Source: Fragum whitleyi
Taxonomy: Eukaryota > Mollusca > Bivalvia > Cardiida > Cardiidae
Direction of reading: 5' to 3'
NCBI GenBank assembly: GCA_948146395.1
Contig: OX411555.1
Span: 46,794,728-46,858,727, forward strand
Length of the DNA: 64,000 nt
Shown: positions 22,456 to 34,841 of the stretch, in pieces
Layout of the letters: each line of letters starts with the position of its first letter
How positions within the stretch are numbered: position 1 is the first letter of the stretch
Position numbers and translations under genes: made by a program
The notes under the pieces: model-generated
What the model was told of the DNA's origin: nothing
Databases searched by the model: none
What the model saw: only the letters and a program-made list of their open reading frames with translations

Positions 22456-25180
22456 TGCAAACCCCACTATCAGTTATTCTGCAGTAAGGAATTTTTTTTT
22501 TTTTCCATTCCCTTTTGCCCCCCAAGAATACCCGATCTTTATCAGCTATCTGACATTTTAAGACTTTATACTTACTTAGTATTCAAGATTAAGACTAACA
22601 AAAATACATAAAATGAGACAAATTATGACTGCATCCAAAGTCTTCTTTACTGTATCAAAAAACATCATTTGGCAAAAAACTTTACAAGTGAACCATGTTT
22701 TTCTTGTTTAAAAAAAGGAAAAAAGCTTAAAAAATATCTTAATTACAACTATTTTTTTCTTCAGATTTTTACAATATTTTTCATTAAATACAATAATGAA
22801 TTCATTAATAATAAACATTGAACAGTTAAATACGAACATTAACCAAATAAAGGAAATCAACAACAATTTTTTATGTTTGTTTTCAATATTACAAATTAAA
22901 AAATAATTTAAAAAAACAGTGTGGATACACAAATATTAACATTTGACAGGAATAATATTAACAACAATTATAGAATAAATACTCAACAACCTCCACAAAT
23001 CACCAAACAAAAAATAGTATTAGGAAAATCTTGTATATTTCAAACACTCTAACAAGTTTACTTTTTAAACCTCTGAAAAAAATTTACAAGTAATCAACAT
23101 TTTTTAATCTGCCAAACTAAATTAAAAACAAATTATTTCTGACAAAGATTAAACTGCCCTTGTGTATCAGACAAGCTTAATGTTTGGTGCCTTCAATTGC
23201 AAGAATATCAAAAAAAAAATTTTAAAGTCACAAGTTTGAATTCCATAGACATCACTGTTCAGATTGGTGAGTCGTAGTGGATTGCTGTTTCAGAGCCAAA
23301 GCCTTGTTGTATATACAGCTAGGAAGCATATTGTTGGCTCAGAGCAAAACAGTTGAATCTTCCTATATGTTTATAGGAGTAACAGCTGTTTTGCGCTGAG
23401 CCATGATAACAAGGTATAAGGGCACTATGTTAGTGCCAATATGAATAGGTAAAACAGTCTTGATGTAGCTGAATAAATTTGTAAACTTGTTTGAGTAATT
23501 TGAAATAGAAAAGATTAAAAACCCTCTCAAAAAACAAGGAATAGGCTACTATATTTAGTAAATAAAACAACCCTTATAAAAAGGTATAGTTTTTTTTTTA
23601 AATCTCATCAACTACAAAAAATAACATCACTAACCAATTTTTCTTTCTAAAAGGATTGTATATTTCAATCATGTTCACTTTGTAAAATAATACATAATTA
23701 AAGAATGAAATTTTGCTTCAAGCATTTAGTTTTTGTTTAAATGAATCACAACCATTTAAAACACAATGAGAACTTAGATTGTAAAAATATAACTTTTTTC
23801 CTATGTTGTAATAAGCACTTATTTTTTTTCTGTGAATCTTTTCAATGAAAACAGTCTTAAGTTGGCTGTTTTAATGATGGGTTGAACCTGATTTTTCAGA
23901 AAAGAATATTAAAATCTCCAATCAACCTCTTATTAGACTCAAGCATAATTAAGACTATTGCTTTGAAATAACAAAGAAACACATAAAGTGTTAAAAATTA
24001 CTCAAGCAAGCTTTATCTTTATTTTGAGTATAATTTTCTCAAAGTATTTCAACAAAGTAATAGAATTAGTGTTATTGCTCCTTTATTATTAATCTGAACC
24101 AAGAACAACCCTTCATTCAACCAAGTTAAAAATTACTGTTTGTGATTGTGATTAGAAAAAACACAATGAAAATATACACAAAAAGGCTTGACTAGCATTG
24201 TAGACCTAGAATTGACTAGAACGATGACTCACCACTGAAAAAATATCAAAATATATCCTAATATTTACACATGAACATTGCTGTAAACAATATATTTATA
24301 GCTTACTTAAAGAAAATGGATAGGTAAGTACAAAATAAGTATTAATGCCAATAAATATATAGGCACTAACAATAGATTGCACTTACTCATCATAATGTAA
24401 AAGTCTCTATTCTTCTTAACTACATAAGAAGTTATTATACAACCCTCCCGACTTCAACCAAACTTATTGAACAGCCCTCATTTCTCCAATAATTCTTATG
24501 AAGTGGCACACCTACCCTTACATTTTCTTGGACAACCCTCAATCTTAAATGCCAATTTTAAAACCCTTGACCTATTGAACATTATGCAACCCATAAGTGC
24601 AGACAATGATCTGACTGTTTATGATCATGCCGATTCAAACCTCCCTCTTGATGACAAGAATTCTAACCACATATCATTGTCAGGCAACCAAGCTTTCATG
24701 ACATTTTGGGTTTTCCAATTTGATTGCTCAGCACAACACATTTATAACTGCCTATATCTTTATAGGCATTTACAATTGTTTTGCACTGAGCCATCAAATT
24801 AACAACATAAATTCAAAATCTATTGCTGATTCACAGATATATCCCAAGATCAGAAATTCAAGTTTTTTAATAGTTGAGTTAGAATAAAACTGTTGTAAGA
24901 CGCTTACAATAGTTTTTCACTGGTCATTCTCACTGTATGTAACCTGAACCACAATATACACTAACAAATCACCCTTCTTAGAACATCGACCAACCTTTTA
25001 AATGATAAATTTGAAATATTGGACAGACTGACTTGCATCATGGCAACATAGCATACAGGCTAAATAAATAATTATCAACATATTTATATCTAAAATATCT
25101 ATCTTTTACAAAAAATTAACCTTGGAGAGAAGGCACCCTCCACAAATCAGGCACAAACATACCAAAAACTCCGTAACCAA
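22456..25180. other. AT-rich non-coding DNA with scattered family S palindromes
   Basis: No exon was recognised. Palindromes of family S lie at 23335-23402 (arms AGCAAAACAGTTG, CAGCTGTTTTGCGCT), 24338-24391 (half), 24723-24793 and 24873-24929 (decayed). Confidence 0.5.
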
Positions 25181-26942
25181 CAAGAGGGCCATAGTGGCCC
25201 TTAATCGCTCACCTGAATTAACAATCTAAAAACGTTTTTCTAAGATTTGACCCTGTGACCTAGTTTTTTACCAAACTTGACCCAATTTCAAGACTTGTCT
25301 GAGATTTCATCAAGATAATCATTCTGACAAATTTTCAGATTGATTGGGCTTAAAATATGGCCTCTAGAGTGTCCACAAGGTTTTTCTAAGATTTGACCCC
25401 ATGACCTAGTTCTTGACCCCACTTGACCCAATTTCAGACTTGTCTGATCTTTCATCAAGATAATCATTCTGACCAATTTTCAGGTTGATTGGGCTCAAAA
25501 AATGGCTTCTAGAGTGTCCAAAAGGTTTTTCTAATATTTGACCCTGTGACTTAGTTCTTGACCCCACTTGACCAAATTTCAGACTTGTCTGATCTTTCAT
25601 CAAGATAATCATTCTGACCAATTTTCAGGCTGATTGGGCTCAAAAAATGGCTTCTAGAGTGTCCAAAAGGTTTTTCTAAGATTTGACCCTGTGACCTAGT
25701 TTTTGACCCCACTTTACCCAATTAGGAACTTGTCCGAGATTTCATCAAGATTCTCATTCTGACTAATTTTCAGGTTGATTGGGCTAAAAATATGGCCTCT
25801 AGAGTGTCCACAAGGTTTTTCAAAGATTTGACGCGGTGACCTAGTTTTTGACCCCACATGACCCAATTTGGAACTCGTCCGAGATTTTATCCAGATAATC
25901 ATTCTGACCAATTTTCAGGTTGATTGGGCTAAAAATATGGCCTCTAGAGTGTCCACAAGGTTTTTCTCAGATTTGACCCTGTGACCTAGTTTTTGACCCC
26001 ACTTGACCCAATTTCAAACTTGTACGAACTTTCATCAAGATAATCATTCTGACCAATTTTTAGGTTGATTGGGCTAAAAATATAGCCTCTAGAGTGTCCA
26101 CAAGGTTTTTCTAAGATTTGACCCTGTGACCTAGTTTTTGACCCCACATGACCCAATTTCAAACTCGTCCAAGATTTCATCAGGATAATCATTCTGACCA
26201 ATTTTCAGGTTGATTGGGCTAAAAATATGGCCTCTAGAGTGTCCACAAGGTTTTTCTAAGATTTGACCCTGTGACCTAGTTTTTGACATCACTTGACCCA
26301 ATTTCGAACTTGTCAAAGATTTCATCCAGATAATCATTCTGACCAATTTTCATGTTGATTGGGCTAAAAATATGGCCTCTAGAGTGTCCACAAGGTTTTT
26401 CTAAGATTTGACCCTGTGACCTAGTTTTTGACCCCTAATGACCCAATTTTGAACTCGTCTGAGATTTCATCAGGATTATGATTCTGACCAATTTTTAGGT
26501 TGATTGGGCTAAAAATATGGCCTCTAGAGTGTCCACAAGGTTTTTCTAAGATTTGACCCTGTGACCTAGTTTTTGACCCCACTTGACCCAATTCGGAACT
26601 TGTCCGAGATTTCATCCAGATAATCATTCTGACCAATTTTTAGGTTGATTGGGCTAAAAATACAGCCTCTAGAGTGTCCATAAGGTTTTTCTAAGATTTG
26701 ACCCTGTGACCTAGTTTTTGACCCCACTTGACCCAATTTCGAACTTGTCCGAGATTTCATCCAGATAATCATTCTGACCAATTTTCAGGTTGATTGGGCT
26801 AAAAATATGGCCTCTAGAGTGTCCACAAGGTAAATGTTGACGACAGACGACGGACGACGGACACCGGACGACGCACGACGGACGACGGACATCACATAAC
26901 CCCAAAAGCTCACCTTGAGCACTTCGTGCTCAGGTGAGCTAA
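25181..26942 (+). mobile_element. Pearl-like element with an 11-copy 145-bp core array
   Basis: The 5' end is CAAGAGGGCCATAGTGGCCC with CGCTCACCTGAA. About eleven 145-bp units follow (CATTCTGACCAATTTTCAGG repeats from about 25321 to 26772 at 145-bp steps). Then come a GACGACGGACGACGG microsatellite and the 3' hairpin CTTGAGCACTTCGTGCTCAG ending GTGAGCTAAAAA. The minus-strand frames of about 71 codons seen in each unit shift phase from unit to unit (145 is not a multiple of 3) and are not genes. Confidence 0.9.
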
Positions 26943-27951
26943 AAATATATCACTAACCTTTCTAGGCTACCCCTTTTCCATCCAAACACCTTTTTTCATC
27001 TTTGGGTGTGACAACAGCTTTTCTTTTTTAAAAGAGGATAGAAATTGTGTCTAATTAGCATGACATTACTGTCTCTTACAGTTAAAAGGGAACTGTAAAA
27101 CTCAACTATAAAAAAAAATCTTCTCCTAGCTAGTCTTATATTGCTGTAAAAATTTATGGTAATCTAAGGAATTTCATTGAACCAATCAAATTCTTCTGTT
27201 CGAAGGGTTTGATGTCAAAAACTTAACTTAAGCTCATGTCTTTTATCCCAAGTGATTTTCTATTGAAAGAAGGTGAAAAGGGGGTAACCTAAAATTAAAA
27301 CAAAATTTCTATTGAGCAAATGTACTTAAGAGATAAAAATCATTTTAAAAAATCCTTAATCAAACAAATGCAAAAATCATTTCTAGTAGATAAGAGGAAT
27401 GTGAATCCATATTATTGTTATGTGACCAAAACTAAAGCTCAAACCTATTTTAGCTATAATTACTTAGTCTTAACCCCTAAACAATAATAAATTCCAGTCC
27501 AACATGTAGTTGTAATATTCTTGGAAAATTAATATTAATCCGATAATTCAGTAAAAGTAAGCTTTAGAATCAGATATCTGAAACTAGACATCCTTTCACT
27601 TAATAATTAATAAAATTGATTCTTTCTTTTTTTTCTTTTTATTTCAATATAAAGTCAGCCAAAAATTTAGAAAGTATCAATTTGCATTTATTTGGATTAA
27701 GGATCTGTTTGAAATTTTATACAAAAGATAATCAAGTCTACATAATAACCTACAGGACTATAAGAGTACTCTACTAAGCTTTCAACATTGCACATTGCCT
27801 AATACTTGGGTATAGATACAACATACCATTTAGAAATTACTTTTACACGCTTTTAGATGTTAGTTTGTTTGAGACAGCCTAAGCAAGTAATTTGCTACAC
27901 CCATGGCTTAGGACAACACTGTTAAAGTAACTATAGAAAATATTTTATTTA

Positions 27952-28109
27952 GGACAGTGGACCTTTAATAGTACCGCAACATTTCCAGGGTATTGAACTT
28001 TAACAGTCTTAACCGAGGTTTCCTTATGATTTCATTATGAAACCTTGGTTAAACAATGTGAAAGATAATGACTTCCAAAATGTTGTGGAACTAGTACGGG
28101 TCTACTACC
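27952..28109. mobile_element. TTAA palindromic MITE, family T2 (158 bp)
   Basis: It starts GGACAGTGGACC after TTTA, has the central palindrome ACCGAGGTTTCC...GAAACCTTGGT, and ends GGGTCTACTACC-TTAA. It matches 61074-61230. Confidence 0.75.
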
Positions 28110-28554
28110 TTAAGCCTTGGATATTCTCGAGGTAAAGACAGTAGTCATAGATCAGAGTGCCTTTATCCAATCTTTCTGTTATCCTAAAAACCTAACTGCT
28201 TGCATTACAGATAATGGTTTACATCACAATTTCAGTGATTTTAATTTAAAATTTTACTTAGTTCAATTTAAAGAAGTTGTGGAGAACCAAATATCACAAA
28301 GAAGTAAAAGAGTTAAATCAATGACCTTGACCTTAGATACAGAAAGGTTTCAAGGGCATTCAAAAGTAGTGAAATACTATAACATTCATGTTGTCATTTA
28401 CCCTACAAACTCATGACCACAGTGTTTTAAGAGGTGATTTTTGGGACTCTTCTCAAAAGAAAAGGTCAAATTTGACTGAGAAAATGATGAATCAGAAAAG
28501 GTTGCACGTTGTTATTCTAGTGCTCAAAAGGTTGTTAGTACACCAGGCCTTTAA

Positions 28555-28708
28555 GGTAGTGGAACTGTAATAGTTTGACAACATTTTGGAAATCATAATC
28601 TTTCACAATATTGACTGAGGTTTCCTAATGAAGTCATTAGGAAACCTTGGTTAACATTGTTAAAGTTCATCACTTCTAATACGTTGGAACTATTTTAGGT
28701 CCGCTACC
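28555..28708. mobile_element. TTAA palindromic MITE, family T2 (154 bp)
   Basis: TTAA-GGTAGTGGAAC opens it. The centre is GAGGTTTCCTAATGA / TCATTAGGAAACC. The right end is GGTCCGCTACC with the TTAA lost. Confidence 0.75.
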
Positions 28709-30649
28709 AAAATCAGCAAAAGACAGAATAATCTTAGAAAGGTTTCAATCCGAATATAAGGTTTTGTAACTTTACTAATTTAATAAAACTCATTTGACCT
28801 TGAAACTAATTTTTTTCTCTACACACATCAATTTTGACTTTTTATTACTAGGATATCATTCAGGGCATTAATCCTATTGAATATGAACCTCGTCAAAATC
28901 TTTTGACCATTCTCTTCATACCAAATTTTTGCACGATGACTTACTGTTACTCATATAATCTAAAATATCTTAAAACTTACTCACAAAAATTGTGTAGTTT
29001 TTTACTATTTACAAATTAACAGTCAATAAATATGAATAATTGAGACAAATAAATAAAAATTTTCATTTACTGGCTTACAACTAAAAACTTGCACCCAAAC
29101 AAGAAAATAAGTCAAAAGTCATTAAAACACAATTAACATACATACAGAATGCTAACTAGGTTTTACTAAAATCATAAACAACACACAAAGGAAACAAAAT
29201 GATGAATAATGTAATCAAAAAGTGGCACCCCATCTATGCACAAAGGGTTTTCATCTGATTTCAAATGAAAGCTTTCTTTAATGCATGTCAGGTTTTCACT
29301 TTTTAAGAGACTAGGCTGTCTTTTTTTCTAGCTGAATTAACAGTTTACTAATATCTCAAATGTTTATAAATACTTTAAATATGGCAGACTTTTCTTTGAC
29401 TAGAATTGAAGTATGTTAAAGAATATCTAATCAATTAATATTGTAAATATATATTTTTCCCTACTTTAATACTTAGCATTATGAAACAATAGTTTTAGTG
29501 ATTAGTGGTCTATAAATAGCCAACCCGCAAGACATTTTCTATTATTTCAAATATTCAAATACTTACAAAATTGATAAGGATACTTATTTTCTACAACCTT
29601 TTCAAAAGCACATTACCTGCAGGTAATGAAATTATCCACATTGACCTTACTGTATGTACCAACAGGTCACTAATACTTTAGCAAAAATACTGAATTCATT
29701 ATTGCTTTTTTATCTGCAAAGCAGGTTAAGTATTTCTTTTATTTAATTCAAAATGACAACCAAAATGTTGAAACTAGAATTTTTATAAAACTGTATCTAC
29801 AATATTTTTTAGCCTCAATAATGATATTCCTTTTATTGATTACATGCTTTGTTATGTTTAATACAGTCAATAAGATAAATCTTGTCCTATTCTGACAAGA
29901 AGAGCACACATATTGTGAAAATAATTTTATCTAAAATAAATATAGATTCTTTCTTCTCTTATTGCATACATCCCAAATATAACAAAAGATACTCTATTAA
30001 AGCCTGCATGGGCTTTTCTAAAATTTTATATTTCAACTTCCTAGGGAAGTAATCTGAACAGTTTAGATTGATTTACACACAGCTTTCCATAATAAGGTAT
30101 TAATAATAAGGTAGTAGTCAACAATATTATGTTGACAACTGCAAATTCACAAATAATAAGTGGCTTTCAATGGACAGCACATATGAACATAAATCAACAA
30201 ACTATACATAAAAAGGGTGAGAAATAAAAATACAAATAAAAATCAAAAGAAACTTAGAAAAAAATCTAATTACAAGATACTGCGTTTCATGATTTCTGTC
30301 GCTTTCATGTATCTTTACGAAAATATAAATAGAATATTTATCAAAAACGTGACATAAATAATACGAAACTAAAAAGTAACAAAAGTAGAAAAAAAAGGAA
30401 ACAAAGGCAAGACTGAATAGAAAAATTTGGGCTATCAAAATTCATACACAAATCTACCACAAGTCACATTGTCTGGTAACAGCCATGTTCCTGCTAATCC
30501 ATGTGTTCCCTATATTTGATAATTCAGCCTGTGTTTGACATTTCCAACAATTTCATATGTACATGAAGCACAAATATTAAATAGCCTAGACAATAACATT
30601 ATGCAATAAGAATTTTCTCTGACCACCTGAAGAGGGATAAAGACTGTGT

Positions 30650-30750
30650 CCAGGGTTCGACACTAAGGGGAGTCCGGGACTCCTTATTTACCTGTTGTAC
30701 TCCTTTGATTTGTTAGTAGGGAGTCCGCTGGACTCCAATGGTTGAAAATT
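30650..30750. repeat. hAT-like repeat end with a GGAGTCC palindrome
   Basis: CCAGGGTTCGACACTAA begins the segment, as CAGGGATCGACACTAA does at 45547. GGAGTCC-G-GGACTCC is a perfect short palindrome, and AGTCC-GCT-GGACT follows 60 bp later. The other end was not located. Confidence 0.4.
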
Positions 30751-31189
30751 CTCAATTACTACAAAATGAGCCTTTATTACAAGGATTAGCAAGAAATATT
30801 TACAAAAGTAATCTAGCTGGTTTCATACAAACTTTATATCAAAGGGATATATTGGACTAGAGTCAATTAACAATTACACTGACTATAAAACTACTCCGAA
30901 CTTCCTTACCATTATTTCTACCACCTGCAGTGGTTTTTTTTTTATTTTAAATTCTAATATTTCAACAATCCTTACTCAAACCCTGTGTTGGGGGTATTCA
31001 TTTTAATCTTCCTAAGACGATTAAAATGACTACCCACACCAAGGCTTACACGGACAAAATTTTTTTTAAGACTCTCTTTACCCTATCTTGACTGAACCTG
31101 TGCAGATGTTACTAAGTGTATGCATTTATGATGTTCAGTCTTAATATAAAACATTTTCAGGAAATTAAGGATTGAACGAACTTTATATA

Positions 31190-31431
31190 TGTGACCCATC
31201 ACACAAAAAGGGACCATCTGGGTGGTGTGTGCGAGGTTTGCGCAGACTGACTAGGGTCGAAACTTTTTTTACGCAATGGGCTCATTTCTGAATCTAGAAT
31301 GTACAATCTACCTACCAGTAAAGAATTTTTAGTTTGTGACCACTGGTTAACCAATGCTGGACCCAATCTCTTTTTCAAATATTCATTTTACACAGTTCCC
31401 AGATGGTCCCTTTTTGCATGACGGGTCACAT
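31190..31431. mobile_element. Inverted-repeat MITE, family N (242 bp)
   Basis: The left end TGTGACCCATCACACAAAAA then GGGACCATCTGGG pairs with the right end CCCAGATGGTCCCTTTTTGC then ATGACGGGTCACA. Flanks are TATATA on both sides. There is no coding capacity. Confidence 0.8.
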
Positions 31432-32653
31432 ATATTCAATATGCATGTTCAATAATCATGCATATCGTAACAATGGTGGACAAACAAATCCTTGTGACTA
31501 CAGTTTGATTAAATCTGTAGTTACCAGGTTTTGATAGCCTAACAGCAATAAATGGGTGACAGCTAAATTAGTAATGATGCACTATTTGTTTCTTTTTTTA
31601 AAAAAAAAGCTGAACTATAGGTTAACATGGAATGTATTGAATGATAAATAAGGATGTTGTGTTGGGAATCTTTTTGTTTGTTTGCCTCCATAGTTATTCA
31701 ATGTATTTCAACATTCTGGTTTTAACAAATAACCATTGCACAAATGTCAAATAGTATTATGATATAAAGACTTCAGAGTTCCTAAAAAAAGGGAGTGATT
31801 TCCAATTTGAAATGGAAATTTTCTTCATATATCAAAAATGAAAAGTGAGCCAAGATATTATGACTCCCTCTTTTCATAAGCAGAAGCAATCTAAGAATAT
31901 TGAAGTAATTTGAAAATCCTCTTAAATGCCAATTGATAATGACAATGCACTGCTTCAGTGCAGCAGAGTTTATCTGAAAAATTTTAACTCGATTTATAGA
32001 ACTTGTTTTTTATTTGTAATTTTCTTTATATCTTCAACATAAAGCTGACAAATTGCTTTTTGTAATTAATAGATTTCACTTACCTAAAAAAAACCCACTC
32101 AAATATTAAATAGTCATAAAAACTTTCTTTGCTTTGAGCTGTGTTTTCTCTACAGCTGTTTTAGGTACAAAAATTCTTTCACATCTCTTTTTAAGCATTT
32201 TTAAGTTCAAATATTGGATAGAAAAAGTTAAGAAACTGCTTAAATAGGCACAAAATGTGGAAGAGTAAATCATGACTTCACCAATTAGCAGCAATTTACA
32301 ATGCTAAATTACAACAAGGCAAACACAAAGACCAGATATTTCTGCGGTAACTATGGGAACACAACAATTCAACATCCACATTTTTTAAGGGATTTTCCTA
32401 GAAAAATTATCAAAAATATCAAAACAAATACAAAAATAAATTCTTTCTTACGTTCAGCTTGCATCATTATTCTGATTTCAGTTTCTATATTTGTAATGTA
32501 ACTCTTATATCACAATCACAAATTGATTTACAATTCAGGGAAGCCATCTTATATATTTTAGGAAAAGGGAAAATAATGTTGAGTGTTTTTTCCATATTAA
32601 AACAATATTTTTTTCTTATTTAAGTATAATGAAGATTTATCTTCCTATTTGGA

Positions 32654-32822
32654 TGGCTCAGTGTGAAGCAGTTGTAACTGCCTATATATTTATAGGCAGT
32701 TACAACTGTTTCACATTGAGCCATTGATTTAGGTCTAATGATCCTGTTAATTAGGCGTCAGCACAGAAATACTGTTTTTCCTTTATATAAATAGGCACTT
32801 ACATAACTTTTGCATTGACCCA
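32654..32822. repeat. Family S palindrome plus an adjacent decayed copy
   Basis: 32654-32723 is nearly perfect: GGCTCAGTGTGAAGCAGTTG, TAACTGCCTATA, TATAGGCAGTTACAACTGTT, TCACATTGAGCC. 32755-32822 is a weak copy. Confidence 0.85.
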
Positions 32823-33295
32823 TTAAAAAGGACCAGTCTACTTCAGTTCTACTTTTTCAACATGTAGAAACAACCCCTATTTCACTACAAAGCTTACAAA
32901 AAGGTCTAATACTTGCAAGGCTTCAGTTATTAATTTAGTCATACAACATTGCTTTCACAAAAATTAGTCAAATTACTCATGACATACATTTAGTACAAAA
33001 CTAGTAGTACCAAAATATTTAGAAAAATGTTACATTTACATCTAATGACCAGATAAAATGAGACTAGATTTTTTATGGTATTTCTCAACATCAAACTATC
33101 TAATAACCATTCTCAAAAGTCGTAGCAAATTCTCTACATGATTTTCAATAGAAAAAATGTCTTTAAGTAAAAAGTGCTCTTACTAATTACCTCTGTAATA
33201 TGTGACTAGTGATTTAAAAGATATGATAGAAATTGAGTGTATAAAAATATTATAAAGATAATTGAAACAGATGTGACTTGGGTCATCTTAAAATC

Positions 33296-33523
33296 TCAGC
33301 ACCACCGAAATGGGACAGCCCGCGGTCTGTCTGCCCCTTCTTTAACAAGCGGCTTGTGAAACTCTCTTCCAGGTCGGGAGTGGATTTGAGCCCAGCACTG
33401 CTCACAGTAGTACTGAAGGCATGTGATGTTGGCGCAGAAAAATGGGGCAAATTTCCCCCCACAGCGTGCACCCTGACACTCGTCACACATCTGGTCGTCT
33501 AATACATATGGTTTTACCTCAAC
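33296..33523 (-). CDS. CPEB2/3/4: CPEB2/3/4-like protein, last coding exon (ZZ zinc-binding domain, C-terminus)
   Basis: This exon encodes the last 75 residues of a CPEB2/3/4-class cytoplasmic polyadenylation element-binding protein, an RNA-binding regulator of mRNA poly(A) length and translation. It begins VEVKPYVLDDQMCDECQG and ends PFRWC before a TGA at 33296-33298. The CPEB ZZ-type zinc ligands are present in order: Cys13, Cys16, Cys30, Cys35, Cys40, Cys43, His48 and His56, followed by the family motif REFHKPLVKEG. The acceptor (minus strand TTTTCAG/GTTGAGG) abuts 33523 and gives phase 0 with the previous exon, which ends HGDIDKR. The sequence matches the CPEB2/3/4 branch and not CPEB1. 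No 3' UTR end could be fixed; the first minus-strand AATAAA I noticed is near 32010. Confidence 0.96.
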   Translation of the reverse strand, partial: VEVKPYVLDDQMCDECQGARCGGKFAPFFCANITCLQYYCEQCWAQIHSRPGREFHKPLVKEGADRPRAVPFRWC

Positions 33524-33837
33524 CTGAAAATGTACAAAGTTTCTGTAAAGTTCCTGCTGTAACTGCACTACAGGATTATTCCCTTTTCATCATTCGGATA
33601 ATTGCTAGGACTTTTCCATAAACTGAAAAGTACCTTGGACGTAAGAGTTGTAATTTTAGGTCTCTAGTGGTACTTAAGTCAATACTCTTGAAGAAAAGGA
33701 CATTTCGTTTATGCTTTCCAGTTGTCTGTGGATATTTTTGGGGCATAACATAATTTGATTACAAAGTGCAGTAACCCACTATTATCAAAATTAATAAGGC
33801 CAGTTTTTTTCTTTACTTGATTTTGTTTAATGCAACA

Positions 33838-33958
33838 CCTGGTTTAAAAAGGAAAATCAGGTTGTATGAACTAGGATCAGACTGCACATATGTGCAGGCT
33901 GATGTTTGTCCATACCTCCTGCCAAAGCAGGAATATTCGGGGATCAGCATGACAAGGG
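33838..33958. mobile_element. Half copy of TTAA MITE, family T1
   Basis: It contains CTGCACATATGTGCAG, CTGCCAAAGCAGGAATATTC and ends TCAGCATGACAAGGG. It lies in the CPEB intron 33524-40729. Confidence 0.7.
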
Positions 33959-34330
33959 TTACTTTCAAATTTCTGATATACCAATAATGTTTGTAAAACA
34001 ATGTAGTCACTCTCTTTAAAATTTCATTTAAACCATTATCAATACAGTTATCTAGTTACAATGATGTGAGATAGAAATTGACATTTTGGGACACTAGTAA
34101 CCTTTAAATAATGACATTATTACTTCTCATAGATTCTAATCCAATGTTTGTCAACATTTACTGATTGTTCTCACATTCTAACTCTATTTTTTTTTTTTTT
34201 TAATACATATTTTATGAACCAGTAAATTTATCATTCATGCTCATTACCTGTTGATCATTATGAAGTATATCTAGGTCCTAAAAGATATTACTGGACCCTA
34301 GCCTTCTAACCCTAGACTAGCCCAAATTAA

Positions 34331-34570
34331 CCCTTGTCATGCTGAGCCCGGAATATTCCTGCTTTGGCAGGAGCTACAGACAAACATCAGCCTGCACATA
34401 TGTGCAGTCTGATGTTAGTCTACACCACCTGTTTCTCACTTTCAAACTAAAATTGTCAATATATTTAGTTTTTTCAAATAAAAAATGGCCTACAGTTGGT
34501 ACTTTCAGCGCTTTTTGCCCCTTGATTTTGATGAAATTAGTGAGCCAGAATTTATTCAGCACGACAAGGG
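34331..34570 (+). mobile_element. Complete TTAA MITE, family T1 (240 bp)
   Basis: TTAA (34327-34330), then CCCTTGTCATGCTGAGCC; right end TTCAGCACGACAAGGG, then TTAA (34571-34574). It holds palindromes CTGCACATATGTGCAG and CTGCTTTGGCAG. The TTAA duplication and CCC termini suggest piggyBac-type mobilisation. This copy is an empty-site reference for the nested insertion at 40497-40663. Confidence 0.85.
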
Positions 34571-34780
34571 TTAAAAGAAGTTACAGAACATAATGAAAAG
34601 AAGGTGCAATTTAAAAAGAAACCATTCTATATTCTTGGTAATTTGGTGGGAAAAATGGTTAATTACTCCTAACAAGCAATTTCTTCTTTTTCCGCAATAT
34701 ATTATTTACTGAAGTATAAAATCACATAGACATAAAATTCACAGACAATAAAGAAAATGATTATCAGAATATTGTTGATG

Positions 34781-34841
34781 CAATTCTAAAATCTCGTAAC
34801 TACAGCTTAATTAAAGCTGTAGTTTCAAGGTTTTAGAATTG
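34781..34841. repeat. 61-bp palindrome, second palindrome family
   Basis: Arms CAATTCTAAAATCTCGTAAC with TACAGCTT and its near complement AAGCTGTAGTTTCAAGG with TTTTAGAATTG. Remnants of the same family lie at 6802-6842, 19652-19705, 31485-31550 and 60407-60430. Confidence 0.8.

Larger units (their letters stand above)
26943..33295. other. AT-rich region downstream of CPEB: unassigned 3' UTR or intergenic
   Basis: Part of this must be the CPEB 3' UTR, because the stop codon is at 33296-33298. CPEB2-4 mRNAs usually have long 3' UTRs, but the end cannot be fixed here. No coding exon was recognised. Named repeats inside are listed separately. Confidence 0.5.

Noticed and set aside
17806..24793. 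Family S palindromes as microRNA precursors
   Set aside because: Near-perfect arms, many dispersed copies and TATA-rich loops fit foldback repeats better than a conserved microRNA. No known mature sequence was recognised.
25288..26905. Serial minus-strand ORFs of 62-71 codons with a shared motif (KTRSQGQILEKPCGHSRG)
   Set aside because: They are translations of the 145-bp tandem unit. The unit length is not a multiple of three, so the phase shifts each copy and stops recur. They are not a repeat protein.
33278..33502. ORFs on the plus strand and in another minus frame over the CPEB last exon
   Set aside because: They are shadow frames. The frame encoding the ZZ domain explains the region.
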